Source of the DNA: Nocardioides iriomotensis | Lineage (GTDB): Bacteria; Actinomycetota; Actinomycetes; Propionibacteriales; Nocardioidaceae | Assembly: GCF_004168035.1 (NCBI RefSeq) | Contig: NZ_SDPU01000034.1 | Span: 208,792 to 272,791, forward strand | Length of the DNA: 64,000 nt | Direction of reading: 5' to 3' | Shown here: positions 30,018 through 40,972 of the stretch, in pieces | Numbering within the stretch: position 1 is the first letter of the stretch | Layout of the letters: the number at the start of each line of letters is the position of its first letter | Notes under the pieces: model-generated | Databases searched by the model: none | What the model was told of the DNA's origin: nothing | What the model saw: only the letters and a program-made list of their open reading frames with translations | Made by a program: the position numbers and the translations under genes

Positions 30018-30563
30018 GTGACGACTGTCCCGTCGAGCACGACAGAACGGCCGCCCATGATGACCGAGCAGCGACCAGCCCAGGGTGTCACTGACGCCCT
30101 GACCGGTCCCGCGGCGCTCGGTCGGCTGGTCCGGCGGGCCCTCCTGGCCGCCGTCGTCTCCGGGGCGCTCACCATCCTGGTCGCCGCGCTCGTGGCCGGC
30201 CGCGGCGCCGCCGCCGGCGCCCTCGTGGGCACGTTGCTCACCTGCGCGACGCTGGCGCTCGGCCTGCCGGTGCTGGCCTGGGTCACCCGCGTGCTGCCGG
30301 CCATGTCGCTGCTCGTCGCGATGATGACCTACCTGATGCAGGTGGTCTTCCTGCTCGCCGCCTACGTCGTCCTCCAGCGGTCGCCGGAGGCCCGCGACGC
30401 GGTCGACGGCAGCTGGCTCGGGATCGCCGTCATCGTCACGACCGTCGTGTGCCTGATCGTGCAGGTCACCGGCTTCCTGAAGGGCCGTCACCCCTACTTC
30501 GACGTCGAGCCCGGAGAGGGCACCGAGGGCGGCTCCGGACGGCCGGAGGCGGGTGCGCGATGA
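30018..30563 (+). CDS. AtpI-like membrane protein at the head of the ATP synthase operon
   Basis: Up to 181 residues with four predicted membrane segments (about 38-62, 65-85, 92-118, 134-156) and a hydrophilic, Gly/Glu-rich tail. The position directly before AtpZ and atpB and the four-helix plan fit the AtpI/UncI group that helps assemble the c-ring. Start is uncertain: GTG 30018 has no ribosome site, and ATG 30057 or 30060 would remove 13-14 residues without touching the first helix. Confidence 0.75.
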   Translation: MTTVPSSTTERPPMMTEQRPAQGVTDALTGPAALGRLVRRALLAAVVSGALTILVAALVAGRGAAAGALVGTLLTCATLALGLPVLAWVTRVLPAMSLLVAMMTYLMQVVFLLAAYVVLQRSPEARDAVDGSWLGIAVIVTTVVCLIVQVTGFLKGRHPYFDVEPGEGTEGGSGRPEAGAR

Positions 30564-30593
30564 CCCCCCACGGCTGCTATTGTCCGGAACGCG

Positions 30594-30884
30594 ATGTCAC
30601 AGCAGAGGCGTGCGTCTGCTCCCGACGGCGAACCCCCCAGACAGGCCATGGGCGACCCCTGGCAGGCCTTCGGGTACGTCACCGCGGGGGTCCTCGTCTA
30701 CGGGTTCATCGGTTGGCTGCTGGATCGCTGGTGGGGCACGACCTTCATGGTCGCCATCGGCATCCTCGCCGGCGCCGGGCTCGGCATCTACATGACTTTC
30801 GGTCGCTTCGGCCGGCCACCCGAAACACCCGCAACACCGGACAGCACCACGGGCACGAGCGAGACGGGCAGGACTGAGGAGTGA
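30594..30884 (+). CDS. AtpZ/AtpI-family membrane protein
   Basis: A 96-residue protein with two membrane segments forming a hairpin (about 25-45 and 49-67; AFGYVTAGVLVYGFIGWLLD and TTFMVAIGILAGAGLGIY) and a polar Thr/Glu-rich tail. AtpZ-type proteins accompany Fo genes and have been linked to c-ring assembly and Mg2+ or Ca2+ handling. Its TGA overlaps the atpB GTG by 4 bases. Confidence 0.8.
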   Translation: MSQQRRASAPDGEPPRQAMGDPWQAFGYVTAGVLVYGFIGWLLDRWWGTTFMVAIGILAGAGLGIYMTFGRFGRPPETPATPDSTTGTSETGRTEE

Positions 30885-31696
30885 GTGTGAGCGTCACGGG
30901 CACGATCGTCGCCGCGGCCGAGTCTGGGTCGGACGGCTTCCACGCGCCGGGTCCGGCCAGCTTCGACCTGCCGGCGATCTTCCACGTCGGCGGGCTCGGC
31001 GTGACCAAGCCGATGGTCCTGCTGCTGCTGTCGGTCGTGGTGATCTCGTGGTTCATGATCGCGGCGTCCCGCAAGGCCGCGGTCGTGCCGGGCCGGCTGC
31101 AGTTCGCCGGCGAGGCCGTCTACGGCTTCGTCCGCAACACCGTCGCCCGCGACACCATCGGCAGCGAGCACTTCATGAAGTTCGTGCCGTACCTGTTCTC
31201 GCTCTTCATGTTCATCATCGTGAACAACTACTACGGCATCATCCCGCTGCTGCAGTTCCCGAGCTTCTCGCGGATCGGCTTCATCGTCCCGCTGGCGCTG
31301 GCCTCGTGGCTGCTGTTCATCGGCACCGGCATCTGGAAGCACGGCGCGCTCGGCTACCTCAAGCACGCAACGATGCCGGGCGGCGTGGGCGGCCCGATCC
31401 TGGTCCTCCTGGTCCCGCTGGAGTTCATCTCCAACATCCTGGTCCGGCCCTTCACCCTGACCCTGCGACTCTTCGGCAACATGTTCGCCGGCCACCTGCT
31501 GCTGATCCTGTTCGCCACCGGCGGTGCCTACCTGCTGACCAGCGGCAACATCCTGTACGGCGGCGTCGGCATCCTCTCGTTCGGCATGGGCATCGCCGTC
31601 AGCTTCCTCGAGATGCTGGTGATGTTCCTGCAGGCCTACGTCTTCACCCTGCTCAGCGCGATGTACATCGGCGAGGCCCTCGCCGAGGAGCACTGA
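30881..31696 (+). CDS. atpB: F0F1 ATP synthase subunit a
   Basis: A 271-residue membrane subunit providing the two proton half-channels. The essential arginine facing the c-ring is in FTLTLRLFGNMFAGHLL (about residue 196), and the preceding EFISNILVRP motif is typical. Two in-frame GTG codons (30881 and 30887) could start it; the first overlaps the previous stop (GTGA) and is used here. Confidence 0.97.
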   Translation: MSVSVTGTIVAAAESGSDGFHAPGPASFDLPAIFHVGGLGVTKPMVLLLLSVVVISWFMIAASRKAAVVPGRLQFAGEAVYGFVRNTVARDTIGSEHFMKFVPYLFSLFMFIIVNNYYGIIPLLQFPSFSRIGFIVPLALASWLLFIGTGIWKHGALGYLKHATMPGGVGGPILVLLVPLEFISNILVRPFTLTLRLFGNMFAGHLLLILFATGGAYLLTSGNILYGGVGILSFGMGIAVSFLEMLVMFLQAYVFTLLSAMYIGEALAEEH

Positions 31697-31782
31697 GCAC
31701 CCGCACCACCTGACGCACGACCCACAAGTTTCGCCACAACAACCGGCGCCGAGGAAGGCGTCGGACGACGAAAGGAAAAGCC

Positions 31783-31986
31783 GTGGAAGGCTCCCTCAAC
31801 CTGGTCGGTCTCGGCCTCTCCGCCATCGGTCCTGGTGTCGGTATCGGCCTGATCTTCGCCGCCTTCATCTCGGGCGTCGCCCGTCAGCCCGAGGCGCAGA
31901 GCCGCCTCCAGTCGATCGCGATCCTCGGCTTCGTTCTGGCTGAGGCGCTCTTCATCATCACCGTGGCGCTCGCCTTCGTCCTCTGA
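31783..31986 (+). CDS. atpE: F0F1 ATP synthase subunit c
   Basis: A 67-residue hairpin protein. The first helix has the glycine-rich [13 protein letters not shown] packing motif, the polar loop is ARQPEAQ, and Glu54 in [11 protein letters not shown] is the proton-binding carboxylate. No sodium-binding motif is seen, so proton coupling is expected. GTG start preceded by AAAGGAAAAGCC. This subunit is the bedaquiline target in mycobacteria. Confidence 0.97.
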   Translation: MEGSLNLVGLGLSAIGPGVGIGLIFAAFISGVARQPEAQSRLQSIAILGFVLAEALFIITVALAFVL

Positions 31987-31999
31987 CGACGGCACCTGA

Positions 32000-32580
<581 letters not shown>

Positions 32581-32581
<1 letters not shown>

Positions 32582-33402
32582 TGTCGCACCAGCTCCGAGG
32601 CGCCTCCGCCGACGCGCTCGCCGTCCTGACCGACAAGCTCGGTCAGGTCGTCGGGTCGGGTGCGGACGCGTCCCGGGTGGCCGACGACCTGTTCGGGGTG
32701 TCCGACGTGCTCCGGCGCGAGCCGGCGCTGCGCCGGGTCGCCACCGACGTGTCGGTCACGCCGGAGGGCAAGGCCGAGCTGGTGCGCGGCATCTTCGGCT
32801 CGCAGCTCGACGCGGCCTCGCTCGACCTGGTCACCGACGCGGTCGGCCGCCGCTGGGCGGCGACGCGCGACCTCGGTGACGCCCTGGAGCACCTCGGCGT
32901 CGTCGCTGTCGTGCGCAGCGCGGAGGGCGCCGGCCAGGCCGACGCCCTCGAGGACCAGCTGTTCGCCTTCGAGCGGCTCGTGTCGGGCACCCCGGAGCTG
33001 CGCGACGCGCTCTCCGACCCGGCGCGCTCCGTCGAGGACAAGCGAGGGCTCGTCCGCGGCCTGCTCGACGGCAAGGCCACGCCCGCGACCATCCGCCTGG
33101 CGGAGCAGTCGCTGGCCGGCACCCACCGCACGGTGGCGGTCGCGCTCGAGGAGTACCAGAAGGTCGCCGCGGCGCACCGCGACCGGCTCGTCGCCGAGGT
33201 CCGGGTCGCGCGCGAGCTGCCCGAGGCCGAGACGCAGCGGCTGGCCGGCGTGCTGGCCAGGCAGTACGGCCGCCCGGTGCACCTCAACATCGTGGTCGAC
33301 CCCGACGTGATCGGCGGCATCCGCGTGGAGATCGGTGACGACGTCATCGACGGCACCGTGGTCAGCCGGCTCGACGACGCCCGCCGCAGGCTCGCGGGCT
33401 AG
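32581..33402 (+). CDS. atpH: F0F1 ATP synthase subunit delta
   Basis: A 273-residue OSCP/delta subunit joining the b stalk to the top of F1. The C-terminal [32 protein letters not shown] motif is the family signature. At 273 residues it is longer than the roughly 180 of E. coli, as in Streptomyces; it is not the mycobacterial b-delta fusion because the preceding b gene is complete and separate. Confidence 0.96.
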
Positions 33403-33423
33403 CAGCACAAGACAACCGGTTGA

Positions 33424-33447
33424 GTGGTCTCGACAGGCTCGACCACC
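33424..33447 (+). repeat. Dispersed palindromic repeat, copy 2 (atpH-atpA gap)
   Basis: A 24-base element, GTGGTCTCGACAGGCTCGACCACC when read in two parts, with TCGA...TCGA and GTGG/CCAC pairing. A perfect 10-base palindrome CAACCGGTTG lies just before it (33413-33422). The element is identical to the copy at 51878-51901, which is in the opposite orientation. Confidence 0.8.
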
Positions 33448-33482
33448 CGAGAAGAATCATCGAGAGACAAGGGACTCAGAAC

Positions 33483-35123
33483 ATGACGGAGCTTTCGATC
33501 CGTCCGGAGGAGATCCGGGACGCGCTCCAGCGCTTCGTGTCGGACTACAAGCCGGAGACCGCGAGCCGCGAAGAGGTCGGCACCGTTGCCGAGGCCGGCG
33601 ACGGCATCGCCCGCGTGACCGGTCTGCCTTCGGTGATGGCCAACGAGCTGCTCGAGTTCGAGGACGGCACCCTCGGCCTGGCGCTGAACCTCGACACCCG
33701 CGAGATCGGTGTCGTCATCCTCGGTGACTTCGAGAAGATCGAGGAGGGTCAGACGGTGCGGCGCACCGGCGAGATCCTCTCCGTGCCGGTCGGTGACAAC
33801 TACCTCGGCCGCGTGGTCGACCCGCTGGGCACCCCGATCGACGGGCTCGGCGAGATCGAGACCACCGAGCGCCGCGCGCTGGAGCTCCAGGCTCCCGGCG
33901 TGATGCAGCGCAAGTCGGTGCACGAGCCGCTCGCCACCGGCATCAAGGCGATCGACGCGATGACCCCGATCGGCCGCGGCCAGCGCCAGCTGATCATCGG
34001 CGACCGTGCGACCGGCAAGTCGACGATCGCGATCGACACGATCATCAACCAGAAGCAGAACTGGGAGTCGGGCGACCCGACCAAGCAGGTCCGCTGCATC
34101 TACGTCGCGATCGGCCAGAAGGGCTCGACCATCGCCTCCGTGCGTGGCGCCCTCGAGGAGGCCGGCGCGCTGGAGTACACCACCATCGTCGCCTCCCCGG
34201 CGTCGGACTCCGCGGGCTTCAAGTACCTCGCGCCCTACACCGGCTCGGCCATCGGCCAGCACTGGATGTACGACGGCAAGCACGTCCTCATCGTCTTCGA
34301 CGACCTGACCAAGCAGGCCGAGGCCTACCGCGCCGTGTCGCTGCTGCTGCGCCGCCCGCCGGGCCGCGAGGCGTACCCCGGTGACGTCTTCTACCTGCAC
34401 AGCCGGCTGCTCGAGCGCTGCGCCAAGCTGTCCGACGACATGGGCGCCGGCTCGATGACCGGCCTGCCGATCATCGAGACCAAGGCCAACGACGTGTCGG
34501 CGTACATCCCGACCAACGTCATCTCGATCACCGACGGCCAGATCTTCCTGCAGTCCGACCTGTTCGCGGCCAACCAGCGGCCCGCGATCGACGTCGGCAT
34601 CTCGGTCTCCCGCGTGGGTGGTGCCGCGATGACGAAGGCGATCAAGGCCGTCACCGGCTCGCTCAAGGTGGACCTGGCGCAGTTCCGCGCGATGGAGGCG
34701 TTCGCGATGTTCGCGTCCGACCTCGACGCCGCCTCGCGCCAGCAGCTCGACCGCGGTGCCCGTCTGATGGCTCTGCTCAAGCAGCCGCAGTACTCCCCGT
34801 ACCCGGTCAACGAGATGACCGCGTCGCTCTGGCTCGGCACCACCGGTCGCCTCGACAAGGTGCCGACCGACGACGTGCTGCGCTTCGAGTCGGAGTTCCT
34901 CGACTACCTGCGCCGCGAGCACGGCGGGATCCTCGACACCATCGGGGAGACCAACAAGTTCGAGGACGACACCGAGACGTCCCTCGAGGACGCCTACACC
35001 ACGTTCCTCGACCAGTTCGAGACCTCGGACGGCCAGTCGATCAAGGCGGGCAAGGAGGAGCACGAGGCGCTTCCGGAGGACGAGCTCGAGCAGGAGCAGA
35101 TCGTCAAGCAGAAGCGAGGCTGA
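33483..35123 (+). CDS. atpA: F0F1 ATP synthase subunit alpha
   Basis: A 546-residue non-catalytic nucleotide-binding subunit. Walker A is GDRATGKST, Walker B region [11 protein letters not shown], and the arginine finger lies in [17 protein letters not shown] (ISVSRVGG). A polar, Glu-rich C-terminal extension (about 510-546) resembles the extension of mycobacterial alpha that limits ATP hydrolysis, though the sequence itself differs. The ATG at 33483 is used, after the palindromic repeat. Confidence 0.97.
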   Translation: MTELSIRPEEIRDALQRFVSDYKPETASREEVGTVAEAGDGIARVTGLPSVMANELLEFEDGTLGLALNLDTREIGVVILGDFEKIEEGQTVRRTGEILSVPVGDNYLGRVVDPLGTPIDGLGEIETTERRALELQAPGVMQRKSVHEPLATGIKAIDAMTPIGRGQRQLIIGDRATGKSTIAIDTIINQKQNWESGDPTKQVRCIYVAIGQKGSTIASVRGALEEAGALEYTTIVASPASDSAGFKYLAPYTGSAIGQHWMYDGKHVLIVFDDLTKQAEAYRAVSLLLRRPPGREAYPGDVFYLHSRLLERCAKLSDDMGAGSMTGLPIIETKANDVSAYIPTNVISITDGQIFLQSDLFAANQRPAIDVGISVSRVGGAAMTKAIKAVTGSLKVDLAQFRAMEAFAMFASDLDAASRQQLDRGARLMALLKQPQYSPYPVNEMTASLWLGTTGRLDKVPTDDVLRFESEFLDYLRREHGGILDTIGETNKFEDDTETSLEDAYTTFLDQFETSDGQSIKAGKEEHEALPEDELEQEQIVKQKRG

Positions 35124-35125
35124 CC

Positions 35126-37527
<2,402 letters not shown>

Positions 37528-37528
37528 C

Positions 37529-37927
37529 ATGGCCGACAAGCTGATGCAGGTCGAGCTGGTCGCAGCCGACCGCCTGGTGTGGTCGGGCGAGGCCTCCATG
37601 GTCATCGCCCGCACCACCGAGGGTGACGTCGGCATCCTGGCGAACCACGCGCCGATGCTCTCGCTGATGGTGGACGGCGTCGTCGACGTGACGACGGCGG
37701 AGGGCGAGACGTGGATCGCGGCCGTGGACGCCGGGTTCCTGTCGGTGGCCAACAACCGGATCTCGATCCTGTCCGAGCACGCGGAGATGTCGCACGACAT
37801 CGACCTCGAGAACGCCCGGGCCGACCTCGAGCGCGCGCACGCCGCCGGGGAGAACAACGACGACGCCGAGGCCGCTGCAGCGCGGGCGTGGGCCGAGGCC
37901 CGCATCCGCGCCGCCGAGAAGGTCTGA
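37529..37927 (+). CDS. atpC: F0F1 ATP synthase subunit epsilon
   Basis: A 132-residue subunit with the N-terminal beta-sandwich (TEGDVGILANHAPMLS near 30-45) and a C-terminal helical part (about 90-132, Ala/Glu-rich) that can inhibit ATP hydrolysis. The ATG follows the atpD stop after one base. Last structural gene of the atp operon. Confidence 0.96.
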   Translation: MADKLMQVELVAADRLVWSGEASMVIARTTEGDVGILANHAPMLSLMVDGVVDVTTAEGETWIAAVDAGFLSVANNRISILSEHAEMSHDIDLENARADLERAHAAGENNDDAEAAAARAWAEARIRAAEKV

Positions 37928-37965
37928 CCCTCAGGCATCGGACGAACGAGAAGGCGAGGCGGTAG

Positions 37966-38409
37966 ATGCCGTGGTGGCAGTGGTTGGCCGACGTGGCCGG
38001 CGTCCTGCTGCTGCTGGTGCTGTGCTACGGCATCGCCCTCGTCGTCCGTCGGCGCTTCCTGTCGCGCCACGGTGGCACCTTCGAGTTCTCAGTCCGCGTC
38101 CGGTCCGGTAGGGCCGGGCGCGGCTGGGTTCTCGGGCTCGGCCGCTACTCCGGGGGCGACCTGGAGTGGTTCCGGATCTTCTCGCTGCTGCCGCGTCCGC
38201 GGCGCACCTTCCGCCGCGCCGAGCTGGAGTACCTCGGCCGGCGCGACCCCGGAGGGGTGGAGTCCTACTCCCTCTACTCCGGGCACATCATCGTCAGCTG
38301 CCGCACGCCCACCGGCCCGCTCGAGGTCGCGATGAGCCCCGAGGCGTTGACCGGCTTCCTGGCCTGGCTCGAGGCCGCGCCGCCGGGACAGCGCTCGCGG
38401 AGGCGCTGA
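37966..38409 (+). CDS. DUF2550 family membrane-anchored protein
   Basis: A 147-residue protein with one N-terminal membrane helix (about 7-27) and a cytoplasmic domain with WVLGLGRYSGGDLEWFRIFSL and RRTFRRAELEYLGRR motifs. Proteins of this family occupy the same position after atpC in mycobacteria (Rv1312 region). The function is not known; conservation beside atp suggests an envelope or energy-linked role. The ATG has GAGGCGGTAG upstream. It ends 10 bases from the convergent adenosyltransferase gene. Confidence 0.88.
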   Translation: MPWWQWLADVAGVLLLLVLCYGIALVVRRRFLSRHGGTFEFSVRVRSGRAGRGWVLGLGRYSGGDLEWFRIFSLLPRPRRTFRRAELEYLGRRDPGGVESYSLYSGHIIVSCRTPTGPLEVAMSPEALTGFLAWLEAAPPGQRSRRR

Positions 38410-38419
38410 GGCGCTGGGC

Positions 38420-38992
38420 TCAGCGCTCGCCGCCCGGCACCCAGAGCACGTCGCCCTGCGCGCGGTTGGCGTGCCTGGCGAGGATGAACAGCAGGTCGGA
38501 GAGCCGGTTGAGGTACGTGATCGCCACGACGTTCATCGTGTCGGCGTGGTGCTCGTAGGCCGCCCAGCCGGCCCGCTCGGCCCGCCGTACGACGGTGCGG
38601 GCGACGTGCAGCAGCGCCGCGCCCGGCGTGCCGCCGTTGAGGATGAACGACCGCAGCTTGCCGAGGTCCTCGTTGTAGTGGTCGCACCAGGCCTCGAGCC
38701 GGTCGACGTACGCCTGCTCGATGCGCAGCGGCGGGAACTCCGGGTTCTCCACCACCGGCGTGCAGAAGTCGGCGCCGACGTCGAACAGGTCGTTCTGGAC
38801 GGTGGTCAGCACCGTCACCACGTCGTCGTCCAGCCCGCCGGTCGCGATCGCGACGCCGATGTGCGCGTTGGCCTCGTCGACGTCCGCGTAGGCGTGCAGA
38901 CGGAGGTCGTTCTTCGTCGTGACGCTCATGTCGCCGAGGCGCGTCTCCCCGGCGTCGCCGGTGCGCGTGTAGATGCGGGTGAGGTTGACCAT
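38420..38992 (-). CDS. Cob(I)yrinic acid a,c-diamide adenosyltransferase (PduO type)
   Basis: A 190-residue ATP:cob(I)alamin adenosyltransferase that makes adenosylcobalamin. The N-terminal P-loop-like TRTGDAGETRLGD and the active-site RIEQAYVDRLEAWCDHYNEDLGKLRSFILNGGTPGAALLHVARTVVRRAER region (DRLE, FILNGG, RxxxRRAER) mark the PduO family. Its product is the cofactor of the mutase encoded at 40973. TAGGCT lies 6 bases before the ATG on the coding strand (38999-39004), suggesting a leaderless mRNA. The gene is divergent from murA. Confidence 0.95.
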   Translation of the reverse strand: MVNLTRIYTRTGDAGETRLGDMSVTTKNDLRLHAYADVDEANAHIGVAIATGGLDDDVVTVLTTVQNDLFDVGADFCTPVVENPEFPPLRIEQAYVDRLEAWCDHYNEDLGKLRSFILNGGTPGAALLHVARTVVRRAERAGWAAYEHHADTMNVVAITYLNRLSDLLFILARHANRAQGDVLWVPGGER

Positions 38993-39101
38993 GTCGTGAG
39001 CCTAGGCGGTACGGCGGGCCGGAGCGGCGGCCGCGGCTGTGGGATGGGTCGCACCTGCGGCCCGGGGTTCCGCCGTGGCCCGGGGCACTAGCATCGGCCC
39101 G

Positions 39102-40409
39102 ATGGAAGGGTTCCAGGTCGTCTCGCAAGGCCCGCTGTCGTCCCCGCTCACCGGCACCGTGGCGGTGAGCGGCGCCAAGAACAGCGCGCTGAAGCTGATG
39201 GCCGCCTCGCTCCTCGCCGTCGGGCGCACCACGATCACGAACGTGCCCGACATCCTCGACGTGCACGTGATGGCCCGGCTGCTCGAGGAGCTCGGCTGCA
39301 CCGTGACGATCGAGGGGGACGGATCGGTCTCGCCGGCCGCCCTGACCGTCGGCGTCGACACCCCGCACGAGCTCACGCCCGAGGCGCCCTACGAGCTGGT
39401 CCGCCGGCTGCGGGCGTCCATCAGCGTGCTCGGCCCGCTGATCGCCCGCTGCGGGCGTGCACGCGTGGCGCTGCCGGGCGGCGACAACATCGGCTCGCGC
39501 GGCCTCGACATGCACATCGCCGGGCTGCACGAGCTCGGCGCGACGGTACGGATCGAGCACGGCTTCGTCGTCGCCGAGGTCGCCGGCGGCCTGCAGGGCG
39601 CGAACCTCTGGCTCGACTTCCCGAGCGTGGGCGCGACCGAGAACCTCCTCATGGCGGCCGTCCTGACCCGGGGCCAGACCGTGATCGACAACGTCGCCCG
39701 CGAGCCGGAGATCAGCGACCTCTGCGAGATGCTGATCGCGATGGGCGCCGACATCGAGGGGGTCACCACCTCGACCCTGTCGATCCGGGGTGTCGAGGCG
39801 TTGCGGCCGGTCGAGCACGCCACGGTGCCGGACCGGATCGTGTCGGGCACCTGGGCGTTCGCGGCGGCGGTGGCCGGTGGCGACCTGACCGTGCAGGGTG
39901 GCCGCGCGCGGCACCTCGACATCGTGCTGGACAAGCTCGCCTCCGCCGGCGGGCACGTCGAGGACGACGAGGACGGGTTCAGCGTGCGCGTCGACAAGCA
40001 GCTGGCGTCGTTCGACGTGGTGACGCTGCCGTACCCGGGCTTCCCGACCGACCTCCAGCCGTTCGCGATGGCTCTCGCGTCGGTGAGCGACGGGACGGCG
40101 ATGATCACCGAGAACGTCTTCGAGGCGCGCTTCATGTTCGCCCAGGAGCTGGCCCGGCTCGGCGCCGACCTGCGCACCGACGGCCACCACGCCGTGGTCC
40201 GCGGCAAGCCGGTGCTGTCGGGAGCGCCGGTCATGGCGCACGACATCCGGGCCGGCGCCGCGCTGGTCCTCGCCGGCCTGGCCGCGCAGGGCACCACGAC
40301 CGTGGCCGAGTCGCACCACATCGACCGGGGCTACCCGCGCTTCGCCGAGGTGCTGTCCGGCCTCGGGGCCGAGGTCACCCGGGTCCAGCTTCCTGACCTC
40401 ACCCCCTGA
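39102..40409 (+). CDS. murA: UDP-N-acetylglucosamine 1-carboxyvinyltransferase, Asp-type active site
   Basis: A 435-residue enzyme adding enolpyruvate to UDP-GlcNAc, the first committed step of peptidoglycan synthesis. [13 protein letters not shown] holds the conserved Lys-Asn pair. In the active-site loop [15 protein letters not shown] the usual Cys (Cys115 of E. coli, in GGCAIG) is Asp128, as in M. tuberculosis MurA, which makes the enzyme insensitive to fosfomycin. TAGCAT lies 7 bases before the ATG (39089-39094), so the mRNA may be leaderless. The position after DUF2550 and the adenosyltransferase matches mycobacteria. Confidence 0.95.
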   Translation: MEGFQVVSQGPLSSPLTGTVAVSGAKNSALKLMAASLLAVGRTTITNVPDILDVHVMARLLEELGCTVTIEGDGSVSPAALTVGVDTPHELTPEAPYELVRRLRASISVLGPLIARCGRARVALPGGDNIGSRGLDMHIAGLHELGATVRIEHGFVVAEVAGGLQGANLWLDFPSVGATENLLMAAVLTRGQTVIDNVAREPEISDLCEMLIAMGADIEGVTTSTLSIRGVEALRPVEHATVPDRIVSGTWAFAAAVAGGDLTVQGGRARHLDIVLDKLASAGGHVEDDEDGFSVRVDKQLASFDVVTLPYPGFPTDLQPFAMALASVSDGTAMITENVFEARFMFAQELARLGADLRTDGHHAVVRGKPVLSGAPVMAHDIRAGAALVLAGLAAQGTTTVAESHHIDRGYPRFAEVLSGLGAEVTRVQLPDLTP

Positions 40410-40557
40410 CCCAGCCCCGGCGTCGTTCGGCCGAGTCACTCCCGTCACACGCGACACACCCGGCTCAGCCCGCGGAGGCAACCTTTTCCGTGTGCGCTGC
40501 GTCATAGTGGGTACGCCACCGGTCACGGGGGACCGGCCCAGCAGGCAGGAGCTGTAG

Positions 40558-40863
40558 ATGGAAGCGACCACCAACCGCGAGGCGCTGGTCCTCGCCGGCC
40601 GGCTCGACGGACGGTCCACCGCCATGGTCCGCGAGATCCTCCACTCCCTGATGTCCCGCTTCGACGACGTCGTCGTCGACCTGACCGACGTCGAGTCCAT
40701 CGACGTCACCGGCCTCACCATGCTCGCCGCGACGAGCAAGCTCATGGAGCGCGACGGCCGCCACCTGGTGCTCCGCGGCTGCCGGCCGGCGCTGCGCCGC
40801 GTCATCGCCTTCACCCGGATCCGCCACGTGCTCGAGCTCGAGAGGCAGGCCGCCACCGCCTGA
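40558..40863 (+). CDS. STAS-domain protein (anti-sigma factor antagonist type)
   Basis: A 101-residue single STAS domain. The switch-site region is VESIDVTGLTMLAAT, where SpoIIAA-type proteins have DSSGL; the phosphorylated Ser is replaced by Thr, which can still accept phosphate. Such proteins bind RsbW-like kinases and release sigma factors. A protein with an RsbW-like ATPase domain is encoded 2.3 kb downstream, across the mutase gene, and could be its partner. The ATG is preceded by GCAGGAGCTGTAG, a good ribosome site. Confidence 0.88.
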   Translation: MEATTNREALVLAGRLDGRSTAMVREILHSLMSRFDDVVVDLTDVESIDVTGLTMLAATSKLMERDGRHLVLRGCRPALRRVIAFTRIRHVLELERQAATA

Positions 40864-40972
40864 GCGGGCGCGTCGTACCGCCGTACCGCCCACGTGTCTG
40901 TGACCTAGTTGGCAGAGTGGAACAGTTCACAAGGTAGTTACCCGCGGGTCAGGTCCGCCCTATCGTCGGCCC

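Noticed and set aside
40914..40933. A GTGGAACAGTTCACAA sequence before the mutase gene, resembling half of a Rex site.
   Set aside because: Only the right arm matches the consensus; the left arm agrees at about four of seven positions, too weak to claim.
40864..40972. Possible cobalamin riboswitch before the B12-dependent mutase gene.
   Set aside because: The gap is only 109 bases, too short for the class, and no B12-box-like sequence is seen; the candidate minus-10 sits 6 bases before the start codon.
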